From: Amycolatopsis jejuensis
GTDB lineage: Bacteria > Actinomycetota > Actinomycetes > Mycobacteriales > Pseudonocardiaceae
Direction of reading: 5' to 3'
DNA: 64,000 bases
NCBI RefSeq assembly: GCF_000717335.1
Contig: NZ_JNYZ01000009.1
Location: 177,504 to 241,503 of the forward strand
The notes beneath the pieces are model-generated. The model saw nothing but the letters and a program-made list of their open reading frames with translations, made no database searches and was not told the origin of the DNA. A program made the translations under genes and the position numbers. Shown here in pieces: positions 43,734 to 51,715 of the stretch; position 1 is the stretch's first letter, and each line of letters begins with the position of its first letter.

Positions 43734-43817
43734 TTCCGTGAAGGCCACCTTCACGGAATCAGATTCCCTCAAGGTTCCCTTCACAGCCCCACATTCCGTG
43801 AAGGTTCCCTTCACGGA
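43734..43817. repeat. Interspersed inverted repeat, copy 4 (compound TCCGTGAAGG element)
   Basis: The first unit TTCCGTGAAGG-cca-CCTTCACGGAA (43734-43758) and the last unit TCCGTGAAGG-ttc-CCTTCACGGA (43795-43817) are perfect palindromes around three-base loops. A degenerate CAGATTCCCTCAAGGTTCCC unit lies between. It shows the minimal repeating unit of the family seen at 22789, 30535 and 34542. Confidence 0.85.
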
Positions 43818-43947
43818 CTTCCCGGCACCACCCACCGAAGCCGCACCCGGCGCACCCACCGGGCCCAGGCACCCAACCGCAGCCCCCGCACCCCACGAGA
43901 CCCAGCAGCCCAGACCCGGCCCTGCACCCCGATACGAAGCCAAAAAC

Positions 43948-44050
43948 ACGGTCTGGGGTTGCTTGTCAAGGCATCTTTCCCGCCTTGACAAGCAACCCCA
44001 GGCCGTAGTCACAATTCCGGCTTCGGGGTGCCCCACGCAACAGTTCCCCG
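43948..44050. repeat. Hairpin element, copy A
   Basis: Arms 43953-43972 and 43982-44001 are perfect 20-bp complements with loop ATCTTTCCC; one mismatch allows extension to 25 bp. The flank to 44050 (read on the minus strand GGAACTGTTGCGTGGGGCAC then CCCGAAGCCGGAATTGT) is also shared with copy B at 63903. The conserved stem core is GCTTGTCAAGGC/GCCTTGACAAGC, while the outer stem differs between copies but remains paired. Confidence 0.85.
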
Positions 44051-44207
44051 AAGCACCCCCCCCAGCACGCATGATCCACAACAAGAGCACCGCTCTCCTG
44101 AAACCCTCCCCCGTAGTGGTCAGAACCACGTCCGAAACCGGCTTTCCCCCACCCCCACCCCTTACACTGAAACCAGCCCGCCCCACATCTCCCCTGGGAG
44201 CTCCTCG

Positions 44208-45752
44208 GTGGTTTCCGACCCCTCCGCCAGCACAGATCAGCCCGACCTGGAACGAGAACCAGACCCAGAACCCCGCGAGGAGTGTGGCGTCTTCGGCGTC
44301 TGGGCTCCCGGGGAAGAAGTCGCCAAGCTCACCTACTACGGCCTCTACGCCCTCCAGCACCGCGGGCAGGAGGCGGCAGGCATCTCCGTCTCCGACGGCG
44401 CCCAGATCGTCGTCTTCAAAGACCTCGGCCTCGTGAGCCAGGTGTTCGACGAGCAGGTCCTGCAGTCGCTGCAGGGGCACATCGCCGTCGGGCACTGCCG
44501 GTACTCCACCACCGGCGCCACGATCTGGGAGAACGCCCAGCCGATCTTCCGCACCACCGCCACCGGCAGCGGGCTTTCCTTCGCGCACAACGGAAACCTC
44601 GTCAACACCGCCGAGCTGCGCGACCGTACGGTGGCCGCCGGGCTCAAGCCGCACTCGGGGCTCACCGGCTCCTCCAGCGACTCCGACCTCGTCTGTGGCC
44701 TGCTCGCCGCCAATGCCGCAGACAAGGGCATCGAGGCCGCCGCGATGGAGCTGCTGCCCACCCTCAAAGGCGCGTTCTGCCTCGTCTTCTCCGACGAGAA
44801 CACCCTGTACGCCGCCCGCGACCCGCATGGCGTGCACCCGCTCGTGCTCGGCCGGCTCGAACGCGGCTGGGTCGTGGCGAGCGAAACGGCCGCGCTCGAC
44901 ATCTGTGGTGCGTCGTTCGTGCGCGAGGTCGAGCCGGGCGAGCTGATCGCCATCGACGCCGCGGGCCTGCGCTCCTCGCGGTTCGCCAACCCCGACCCCA
45001 AGGGCTGCATCTTCGAGTACGTCTACCTGGCTCGTCCGGACACCACCATCGCCGGGCGCAGCGTGCACGCCACGCGCGTCGAGATCGGCCGTCGCCTCGC
45101 CACCGAGCATCCGGCCGACGCCGACCTCGTGATGCCCGTCCCGGAATCCGGCACCCCCGCCGCGATCGGGTACGCGCAGGGCTCGGGCATCCCGTACGGC
45201 ACCGGCCTGGTCAAGAACGCCTACGTCGGACGCACGTTCATCCAGCCGTCGCAGACGATCCGCCAGCTCGGCATCCGGCTCAAGCTCAACCCGTTGCGCG
45301 ACGTGATCCGCGGCAAGCGCCTCGTGGTGGTCGACGATTCGATCGTGCGCGGCAACACGCAGCGCGCGCTCGTCCGGATGCTGCGCGAGGCCGGGGCGCT
45401 CGAGGTACACGTGCGGATTGCGTCGCCGCCCGTCCGCTGGCCGTGTTTCTACGGCATCGACTTCGCCTCGCGTGCGGAACTCGTGGCCAATGGCGTCGAC
45501 CTCGACGGAATCCGTCGTTCCATCGGGGCCGATTCGCTCGGCTACATTTCGCTCGACGGCCTGGTCGCGGCCTCCGAACAACCCCGTTCGCGGCTGTGCA
45601 CCGCCTGTTTCTCGGGCGAGTACCCGATCCCATTGCCCGAGGACGCCCTCATCGGCAAGCACCTGCTGGAAAGCATGGACGCGGCCGGTGGCGCGGCGAC
45701 TCCGGTCAGCGCGGCCGGGTACGGTGCCGAGGACGCCGTCCGGCGTCCGTGA
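44208..45752 (+). CDS. purF: Amidophosphoribosyltransferase
   Basis: A 514-residue glutamine PRPP amidotransferase, the first committed step of purine synthesis. After a 25-residue propeptide the nucleophile is Cys26 (REECGVFGVW). The Ntn domain continues YYGLYALQHRGQEAAGISV and HCRYSTTGATIWENAQP. The PRPP loop is LVVVDDSIVRGNTQRALVRML. Cysteines in the C-terminal region (CFYGIDFAS, LCTACFSGEYP) fit a Bacillus-type iron-sulfur enzyme. GTG 44208 follows GGGAGCTCC. It is followed by purM after 31 bp. Confidence 0.97.
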   Translation: MVSDPSASTDQPDLEREPDPEPREECGVFGVWAPGEEVAKLTYYGLYALQHRGQEAAGISVSDGAQIVVFKDLGLVSQVFDEQVLQSLQGHIAVGHCRYSTTGATIWENAQPIFRTTATGSGLSFAHNGNLVNTAELRDRTVAAGLKPHSGLTGSSSDSDLVCGLLAANAADKGIEAAAMELLPTLKGAFCLVFSDENTLYAARDPHGVHPLVLGRLERGWVVASETAALDICGASFVREVEPGELIAIDAAGLRSSRFANPDPKGCIFEYVYLARPDTTIAGRSVHATRVEIGRRLATEHPADADLVMPVPESGTPAAIGYAQGSGIPYGTGLVKNAYVGRTFIQPSQTIRQLGIRLKLNPLRDVIRGKRLVVVDDSIVRGNTQRALVRMLREAGALEVHVRIASPPVRWPCFYGIDFASRAELVANGVDLDGIRRSIGADSLGYISLDGLVAASEQPRSRLCTACFSGEYPIPLPEDALIGKHLLESMDAAGGAATPVSAAGYGAEDAVRRP

Positions 45753-45783
45753 CCAGAGCATGTCCAGTAGGGAGTCCGCTTCC

Positions 45784-46854
45784 GTGAGCGAGTCCACGAG
45801 CGCCACGTACGCAGCCGCCGGGGTCAGCATCGACGCCGGTGACCAGGCCGTCGAGCTGCTCAAGCCACACGCCGAGCGGGCGACCAGGCCCGAGGTGCGC
45901 GGCGGGGTCGGCGGCTTCGCCGGGCTCTTCTCGCTCAAGCTCGACAAGTGGAAAGAGCCGGTGCTCGCGTCGTCCACCGACGGTGTCGGCACCAAGATCG
46001 CGGTCGCGCAGGCGCTCGACAAGCACGACACGGTGGGCATCGACCTGGTCGCGATGGTCGTCGACGACCTGGTCGTCACCGGCGCCGAGCCGCTCTTCCT
46101 GCAGGACTACATCGCCGTCGGCAAGGTGGTGCCGGAGAAGATCGCGGCGCTGGTCGGCGGCATTGCCGAGGGCTGTGTACAAGCCGGTTGCGCGCTGCTC
46201 GGCGGCGAGACGGCCGAGCACCCGGGCCTCATGGGCGAACACGACTACGACCTGTCGGCCACCGGGGTCGGCGTGGTCGAGGCGTCCGCGCTGCTGTCGC
46301 CGGAGAAGGTGCGGCCTGGCGACGTCGTACTGGCCATGGGCTCGTCCGGCCTGCACTCCAACGGCTACTCGCTCGCCCGGCACGTGCTGCTGGACATCGC
46401 GCGGATGCCGCTGCACGGGCACGTCGAGGAGTTCGGCCGCACTCTCGGCGAGGAGATGCTCGAACCCACCAAGATCTACGCCAAGGACTGCCTCGCGCTC
46501 GTCGCCGAAACCGAGGTGCGCACGTTCGCGCACATCACCGGCGGCGGCCTCGAAGCCAACCTCGCGCGCGTGATGCCGCGCGGCCTCGTCGCCCGGCTGG
46601 AACGCGGCACGTGGACCCCGGCGTCGGTGTTCGCCCTGATCGGGCAGCGCGGCAAGGTCGAACGGGCGGAGCTGGAGAAGACGTTCAACATGGGCGTCGG
46701 GATGGTCGCGATCGTGTCGGCCGACGACGTCGACCGCGCGCTCGCGGTGCTCACCGCCCGGCACGTGCCGTCCTGGATTCTCGGCGACGTGCAGCCCGCG
46801 GACGACCCGGACGGCCCGCGCGCGGTGCTCTCCGGAGACCATCCGCGGTTCTGA
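45784..46854 (+). CDS. purM: Phosphoribosylformylglycinamidine cyclo-ligase
   Basis: A 356-residue AIR synthetase (step 5 of IMP synthesis). Motifs are TYAAAGVSIDAGDQAVELL, LASSTDGVGTKIAVAQA, GIDLVAMVVDDLVVTGAEPLF, CALLGGETAEHPGLM and AMGSSGLHSNGYSLAR. GTG 45784 lies about ten bases after AGGGAG. With purF upstream and arfB 12 bp downstream it forms a transcription unit. Confidence 0.97.
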   Translation: MSESTSATYAAAGVSIDAGDQAVELLKPHAERATRPEVRGGVGGFAGLFSLKLDKWKEPVLASSTDGVGTKIAVAQALDKHDTVGIDLVAMVVDDLVVTGAEPLFLQDYIAVGKVVPEKIAALVGGIAEGCVQAGCALLGGETAEHPGLMGEHDYDLSATGVGVVEASALLSPEKVRPGDVVLAMGSSGLHSNGYSLARHVLLDIARMPLHGHVEEFGRTLGEEMLEPTKIYAKDCLALVAETEVRTFAHITGGGLEANLARVMPRGLVARLERGTWTPASVFALIGQRGKVERAELEKTFNMGVGMVAIVSADDVDRALAVLTARHVPSWILGDVQPADDPDGPRAVLSGDHPRF

Positions 46855-46866
46855 CCCCGCTGAGAC

Positions 46867-47295
46867 ATGGCGGAGGACTTGACGGTCGGCGCCCGGTTCG
46901 TGATCCCGGGCGCCGAACTGCGGGAGCGCTTCTCCCGGTCCTCTGGGCCGGGCGGACAAGGCGTGAACACCACAGACTCGCGCGTCGAGCTGTCGTTCGA
47001 CGTCGCGGGTTCCGCGGCAATCCCGCCCGCGCTGAAGGAACGCATCACGACGCGGCTGGGTAACCGGCTGGTCGACGGAGTCCTCACGATCGCCGCCAGC
47101 GAGCACCGCTCACAGTTGATGAACCGTGACGCCGCCCGGGAGCGGCTCGCCGACCTGCTGCTGAAGGCGTCCTCGCCGCCCCCGGCCAAACGGCGTCCCA
47201 CCAAGCCGTCTCGCGGGTCGAAGGAACGCCGCCTGGCAGCGAAAAAGCGCCGTGGTGACGTGAAGCGCGGCCGCGGCGGGCGTTACGACGACTGA
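46867..47295 (+). CDS. arfB: Alternative ribosome-rescue factor / peptidyl-tRNA hydrolase
   Basis: A 142-residue RF-1-domain protein. The catalytic GGQ (residues 29-31) is in SSGPGGQGVNTTDSRVEL. A basic, lysine/arginine-rich C-terminal tail (PAKRRPTKPSRGSKERRLAA) is the part that enters the mRNA channel of stalled ribosomes in ArfB/YaeJ. It hydrolyses peptidyl-tRNA on non-stop ribosomes. It is the third gene after purF-purM and overlaps the convergent GNAT gene by 13 bp. Confidence 0.93.
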   Translation: MAEDLTVGARFVIPGAELRERFSRSSGPGGQGVNTTDSRVELSFDVAGSAAIPPALKERITTRLGNRLVDGVLTIAASEHRSQLMNRDAARERLADLLLKASSPPPAKRRPTKPSRGSKERRLAAKKRRGDVKRGRGGRYDD

Positions 47296-48023
47296 GGCAG
47301 CGAAAGGTGTACGCACTCACCCGCAGTGCGATATCCGACGCGGCGATACACCGTGCCGATGCCCTCGTCACCTGGGGTCAGGAAAGCCGTGTCGGCACCT
47401 CGTTCGTGCGCGAGACGGGTGATCCGCGCGGTGATCGCCGCCGCAATGCCCCGGCCGCGATACTCGGCAGTCACGGCGATTCCGGCCACTTCGCTGACCC
47501 CGCCGACGATCTCCAGCGCTGACCCACCGCCGACGATCTGGTCACCGATTTCCGCGAGCACACTGAGATAACCGCGGCTGTGCTCGATCTCTGCATCGGA
47601 AACCTCCGGCGGCTCCCCGAACGCGACGTTCTGGGCCGCCCACAGGCGGCGGAGGTCGTGGTCGGAGCCGGGTTCGCGCAGCCGGACCCCATCGGGCGCC
47701 AGCCGGTCGACCCGCTCGGCCGGGGTGCAGGTCATCACCGGCACGCGCCGTTCGAGCACGTACCCCTGCGCGGTGAGCGCGGTTTCGACGGCCGGGGCCG
47801 CCTCGGTGAAGAACTCCAGCCGCGGCAGGAGATCGCGTCTCCGGTAGGCCGCGGTCAGGTCGGCGATGTCGGTGGGTGACGGCGTGGCGCCGTCGTCGGG
47901 AATGGCGTAATTGAGCATCGGATGGCCGGTGTCCCGCGCGAAAGTGGCGAGAAAAGGGCCGATCCGCTCGGAATCACGACCATTCGGTGCGGTTGCGCGA
48001 ACGTATGCCTGAAGGGTGGACAT
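47283..48023 (-). CDS. GNAT-family N-acetyltransferase
   Basis: A 246-residue protein with an N-terminal GNAT-like segment and a C-terminal GNAT domain. The acetyl-CoA-binding motif A is VAGIAVTAEYRGRGIAAAITARI (Q/RxxGxG/A form RGRGIA), followed by FLTPGDEGIGTVYRRVGYRT. The start is ATG 48023. The acceptor is unknown. Confidence 0.88.
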   Translation of the reverse strand: MSTLQAYVRATAPNGRDSERIGPFLATFARDTGHPMLNYAIPDDGATPSPTDIADLTAAYRRRDLLPRLEFFTEAAPAVETALTAQGYVLERRVPVMTCTPAERVDRLAPDGVRLREPGSDHDLRRLWAAQNVAFGEPPEVSDAEIEHSRGYLSVLAEIGDQIVGGGSALEIVGGVSEVAGIAVTAEYRGRGIAAAITARITRLAHERGADTAFLTPGDEGIGTVYRRVGYRTAGECVHLSLPQSS

Positions 48024-48083
48024 TTCCGGGAAAGCCTTTCGAGCGGAAAACCACCTTCATCCTGTCATCGCCCGCAACCGGGT

Positions 48084-48719
48084 TTACCGGCGATCCGGAT
48101 GGCTCAGCCGCGCATAACGCTCGGTCTGGGGCGCGCGATGCAACTGCACCGGCGCCTCGCACACCCGCCGGATCTGCTGGGGGATCCGGGGTACCGGGCG
48201 GTGGTCGAAGATGCGCCACCACGGTCTCGTCAAGGCCGCTCCGATCGTGGCGCCAAGGGTGTTGAGCAGGACGTCGTCCGTCGAGGTGACGCGACCGGCG
48301 TGGATCACGTACTGCACGGTCTCCACCAGCACCGACACCGCCAGCGCCGCGATCGCGATGCGGGCGGAGGAGCGCAGCCGGCGGACTCTCAGCGGCAGCA
48401 GCGCGCCAAGTGGCAGCAGCAGGAGCAGGTTGCCGATCACCTGCCACCACGAACCGTCCGCGAAGGCGTCGGCCAGGTCGGCGCCCGGCGTCAGGTCGAG
48501 GGTGCTCGTGTTCTCGGTGCCGACGGGCATGGTCACCACGAGCAGCACCAGCACGCCGAGGACGACCAGCGCGATGTCCACCCCAGAGGTCGGCACCGCG
48601 TGGTCCGTCCCTCTTCGGCGGCGCCGGGTGGCGAGCATCGGCCAGCAGCACACCGCTTGTGAAACCACGATGACCGCGACCGGAACGATTCCCCAGAAAG
48701 CGCGCAGCAGGGCACCCAT
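48084..48719 (-). CDS. VanZ-family membrane protein
   Basis: A 211-residue protein with four or five membrane spans. The VanZ-like core is VIGNLLLLLPLGALLPL, then IAIAALAVSVLVETVQYVIHAGRVTSTDDVLLNTLGATIGA. The acidic-aromatic pattern ETVQ..GR..DDVLLNTLG is diagnostic. Members are linked to teicoplanin resistance, but most are of unknown role. ATG 48719 follows AAGGAAG. Confidence 0.9.
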   Translation of the reverse strand: MGALLRAFWGIVPVAVIVVSQAVCCWPMLATRRRRRGTDHAVPTSGVDIALVVLGVLVLLVVTMPVGTENTSTLDLTPGADLADAFADGSWWQVIGNLLLLLPLGALLPLRVRRLRSSARIAIAALAVSVLVETVQYVIHAGRVTSTDDVLLNTLGATIGAALTRPWWRIFDHRPVPRIPQQIRRVCEAPVQLHRAPQTERYARLSHPDRR

Positions 48720-48921
48720 GCGCTTCCTTTCTCGAAACCCCGACCCCCTCGCAAGATCACCTTCGCATCACGGGATGCGCCCGGCACCTTCAGCCACCCG
48801 CCCTAACCGGTGATCTTTCCAGTGGCGCGAAACGGAATCCTGTGCTGCACCGAGCCGAGATAGTCCACAATGGAGTTTTCGGGACCGCGAAAACCCTTGT
48901 CCAGGGACGAAAACGATCAGC

Positions 48922-49815
48922 TCATCGAGCGACGGCGCGAGCCCGGTCGACCACCCACGCGAGGTGCACGCCACGGCGGACATCGCACGGATGTGTGGTG
49001 GTACCGCACGACACCATCGCGGCGAAATCGTCCAGCAGCGCGGTGTACGCGTCGTTCGCCGTGCCAGTGCGGCCCAGCGTGCGGAAACCGTGGTCGCCGT
49101 ACACCGAGAACTCGACGACCGTCGGCTGCACCGGCAGCCGCAGCGACAGCGCCGCCGTGCTCGTGACGCCGCCTTCGTGTTCGAGCATCAGCTGCCACAG
49201 ATCGTCGGCGCTGCGGCGGGCGGCGAGGACGTCGGTGATCGGCCCGAGCGCTGCGTCGAGCAGGTCGAACGCGTGCGGGCCGATGTCGGCGAGCGCGCCA
49301 CCGGCCGGGTCTTGCCGCCACGCCGACGTCGCGTACCGGCCGCCGAGCAGCGCGCCGGACAGCCAGCGCGCGCCGCCGCCGCGCCAGGCACCGGCGCGCG
49401 TGACGCCGTCCAGCCAGTCGCGGGTCTGCTGGGAAAACCGCAGCGTGAGCATCACGAGCGAGGCGACCCCGGCCTTCGTCACCGCGTCGGCGAGCCGTTC
49501 GGCTCCAGCCAGGTCCGCGGCGACGGGCTTCTCCAGGATCAGGTGTTTGCCCGCCTCCGCCGCGCGGGTCGCGATCTCCGCCTGCACCGACGGCGGTACG
49601 GCGAACGCCAGCGCGTCTACCTGCGAGAACAGCTCGTCGAGGTCGTCTGTGGGCACCGCGTCGTACGCCTGCGCCAGCGATTGCGCGGCCTCCGGACGGC
49701 GGCTCCACACGGCAGTGAGCGCCGTGCCCGGATGGTCGGCGAGCCCGGGCGCGTGCACGGTGGTCGCCCACGGTCCGGTTCCGACGAGGCCGACGCGCAA
49801 CTGGTCCACTCCCAC
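48922..49815 (-). CDS. Gfo/Idh/MocA-family oxidoreductase
   Basis: A 297-residue NAD(P)-dependent dehydrogenase. The Rossmann fold starts LRVGLVGTGPWATTVHAPGL; the characteristic catalytic-lysine segment is GKHLILEKPVAADLAGA; the C-terminal domain contains GGALADIGPHAFDLLDAALG. GTG 49815 lies seven bases after TACACT (read on the minus strand, 49823-49828), suggesting a leaderless transcript. The substrate (a sugar or inositol-like polyol) is undetermined. Confidence 0.92.
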   Translation of the reverse strand: MGVDQLRVGLVGTGPWATTVHAPGLADHPGTALTAVWSRRPEAAQSLAQAYDAVPTDDLDELFSQVDALAFAVPPSVQAEIATRAAEAGKHLILEKPVAADLAGAERLADAVTKAGVASLVMLTLRFSQQTRDWLDGVTRAGAWRGGGARWLSGALLGGRYATSAWRQDPAGGALADIGPHAFDLLDAALGPITDVLAARRSADDLWQLMLEHEGGVTSTAALSLRLPVQPTVVEFSVYGDHGFRTLGRTGTANDAYTALLDDFAAMVSCGTTTHPCDVRRGVHLAWVVDRARAVAR

Positions 49816-49867
49816 GCCCGGAAGTGTAGGTGTGGCCCCCGTCGCTTCCGGCGGGTGCCTGCGGTGG

Positions 49868-49982
49868 GTTAACGTCGACAGGTTCTACGCCACGATCGGG
49901 GGAAGCCGGTGAAAATCCGGCGCTGGCCCGCAACCGTGAGCGGCCCCTCGGGGCCGTGAGCCGGATCGCCCGTCGTGGTCCC
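49868..49982 (+). ncRNA. Cobalamin riboswitch
   Basis: The conserved core is readable: GGGGGAAGCCGGTGAAAATC and then CGGCGCTGGCCCGCAACCGTGAG, a GGCCCCTCGGGGCC hairpin, and the B12-box-like GAGCCGGATCGCCC. The upstream strand near 49870 (TTAACGTCGACAGGTTCTAC) would close P1. It lies directly before a secreted-protein/ECF-transporter operon, so adenosyl- or other cobalamin should repress that operon. Edges are approximate. Confidence 0.92.
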
Positions 49983-50004
49983 ATCGATGCGAGGTTCATC
50001 CGAC

Positions 50005-50655
50005 ATGCGGTTCGTGCACGTGCGCCACTGGGGGAGAGTTCTCGCCGGTTGCGCCCTTCTTCTCACCACCGGTCTCGGCGGGGCGGCGCCCGCCTCCGCA
50101 ACCGTGCCCGGCAAGGGCACCGCGGGTTACTGCCAGGACGACAACGGCGTCACCGTGATCGTCGATTTCCAGGGTCTCGGCGGCGAAACCCTCATCCGCT
50201 GTGCCCCCGGGCCGCAGGAAAACGGCGTCACCGCCCTGCAGAACGCCGGGCTGGAGCTCGCCGGCGCGGGCAAGTACGGACTCGGCGTGATGTGCAAGAT
50301 CGAGGGCAAACCGGCCGACCAGACCTGCACCGGCATGCCGCCGGAAACCGCGTCGTGGAGTTTCTGGACCGCCACCAACGGCGGGAAGTGGGCGACCGCG
50401 CAGGTCGGCGCGCAGAGCTGGAAGCCGCCTGCCGGAGCGTTCGAGGGCTGGTCGTTCGCGATCGGCAAGTCCTACACCGAATACCCGCCGCCGCGTACCG
50501 AACCGGTCCGCAAGGCCGTTGCACCCGCCGAGGCGCCGGCTTCCAGCACGGGCAGCAGCTTCCAGTGGGGTCTCGTGATCGGCATCGTGGTCGTCGTGCT
50601 GATCGCGCTGGCCGGGACGGTCGTCGCGGTGCGGCGCCGGCGTGGTGCGCAGTAA
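50005..50655 (+). CDS. Secreted membrane-anchored DUF4430/transcobalamin-like protein
   Basis: A 216-residue protein. A signal peptide (about 1-32, ending ASA) precedes GYCQDDNGVTVIVDFQGLGG and NGVTALQNAGLELAGAGKYG. The segment WSFWTATNGGKWATAQVGAQ..PGAFEGWSFAIG matches the DUF4430-type beta domain related to the C-terminal half of transcobalamin. A C-terminal span (LVIGIVVVVLIALAGTVVAV) and RRRRGAQ anchor it. ATG 50005 with GCGAGG upstream is preferred; 49987 is an alternative. It is first in a B12-riboswitch operon with an ECF transporter, so it probably captures cobalamin at the cell surface (inference). Confidence 0.82.
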   Translation: MRFVHVRHWGRVLAGCALLLTTGLGGAAPASATVPGKGTAGYCQDDNGVTVIVDFQGLGGETLIRCAPGPQENGVTALQNAGLELAGAGKYGLGVMCKIEGKPADQTCTGMPPETASWSFWTATNGGKWATAQVGAQSWKPPAGAFEGWSFAIGKSYTEYPPPRTEPVRKAVAPAEAPASSTGSSFQWGLVIGIVVVVLIALAGTVVAVRRRRGAQ

Positions 50656-51715
50656 CGAGCGGGCGCTGCATCCCGGCGCGTGGTGGGTGTGGGCGCTCGC
50701 GCTCGCCGTCGCCGCGAGCCGGACCACGAACCCGTTGCTGCTCGCGTTGGTGATCGCGGTGGCCGGGTTCGTCGTGGTGCTCCGTCGCGGGGACGCGCCG
50801 TGGGCGGTGGCGTTCCGGATGTACGCGTTCGTCGCGGCCGCGATTCTCGTGTCCCGCGTGCTGTTCCGGATCCTGATCGGCGGTGAGGACGGCGGGCACA
50901 TCCTGTTCACGCTGCCGTCCATCCCGTTGCCGAGTGCGGCCGCCGGGATCGAGCTGCTCGGTTCGACGTCGGCCGAGGAGCTGCTCGGCGGCTTCTACGA
51001 CGGGCTCCGGCTCGCCACGATCGTGCTCTGCGTCGGCGCCGCGAACGCGCTGGCGAACCCGAAACGCCTGCTCAAGGCGGTTCCCGGGGCGCTGTATGAG
51101 GTGGGGACGGCGGTCACCGTCGCGTTGTCCGTGGCGCCGCAGCTGGTCGAGAGCGTGCAGCGGGTGCGCCGCGCTCGCCGGCTGCGTGCCGGACGGACCC
51201 GTGGCCTGCGCTTCGTGAAGGGGATTTTCGTGCCGGTGCTGGCCGACGCCATGGACCGGTCGCTGCAGCTCGCGGCGGCCATGGACTCCCGCGGTTACGG
51301 ACGGCGCGGGTACCTCTCGCCGCGCGTCCGCGTGCTGATCGCGACCTGCGTGCTGGCTGGGCTGGTCGGTGTCGCGGTCGGGGTGTACGGCGTGCTCGAC
51401 GGGTCCGCGTCGTGGCTCGGCGTGCCGATGCTCGTGGCCGGTCTGGTGCTCGCCGGGGCCGGGTTTGTGGTGGGCGGCAGGCAAATCCGGCGGACGACAT
51501 ATCGGCCCGACCCGTGGCGGCTGCCGGAAACCCTGGTCGCGCTGTGCGGGGTCGCGACGGCGGTGCTGGTGCTCGTGGCGGACCCGGTTTCGCTCGTCAC
51601 CCCGGCGAGCCCGCCGACCTGGCCCGAGCTGCCGTTGCTGCCGACCGCCGCGGTCCTCGTCGCCCTACTGCCCGCGTGGTTTGCGCCGCGCCCGGCTCTG
51701 GTGGTCGCCCGATGA
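50642..51715 (+). CDS. ECF transporter transmembrane (T) component
   Basis: A 357-residue EcfT/CbiQ-type protein that couples the ATPases to the substrate-binding subunit. The coupling motif is LAAAMDSRGYGRRGYLSP (A-x-R-G box) after VRRARRLRAGRTRGLRF. Hydrophobic spans are at the N-terminus and after residue 220. GTG 50642 lies inside the end of the previous gene (14-bp overlap) and the stop overlaps the ATPase ATG, so translation is coupled throughout. Confidence 0.9.
   Translation: MVRSNERALHPGAWWVWALALAVAASRTTNPLLLALVIAVAGFVVVLRRGDAPWAVAFRMYAFVAAAILVSRVLFRILIGGEDGGHILFTLPSIPLPSAAAGIELLGSTSAEELLGGFYDGLRLATIVLCVGAANALANPKRLLKAVPGALYEVGTAVTVALSVAPQLVESVQRVRRARRLRAGRTRGLRFVKGIFVPVLADAMDRSLQLAAAMDSRGYGRRGYLSPRVRVLIATCVLAGLVGVAVGVYGVLDGSASWLGVPMLVAGLVLAGAGFVVGGRQIRRTTYRPDPWRLPETLVALCGVATAVLVLVADPVSLVTPASPPTWPELPLLPTAAVLVALLPAWFAPRPALVVAR

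Larger units (their letters stand above)
43629..44207. other. Repeat-bearing spacer upstream of purF
   Basis: About 580 bp without a gene. It holds the compound TCCGTGAAGG-family repeat (43734-43817), the hairpin element copy A (43948-44050), and the purF leader. TTACACT near 44162 is a possible -10 for purF, and GGGAG at 44196 is its ribosome binding site. Confidence 0.6.

Noticed and set aside
43014..46079. A 1021-codon open frame on the minus strand opposite purF and purM
   Set aside because: It is antisense to two certain purine genes and its peptide is compositionally biased. Long antisense frames are expected in DNA with GC-rich third positions.
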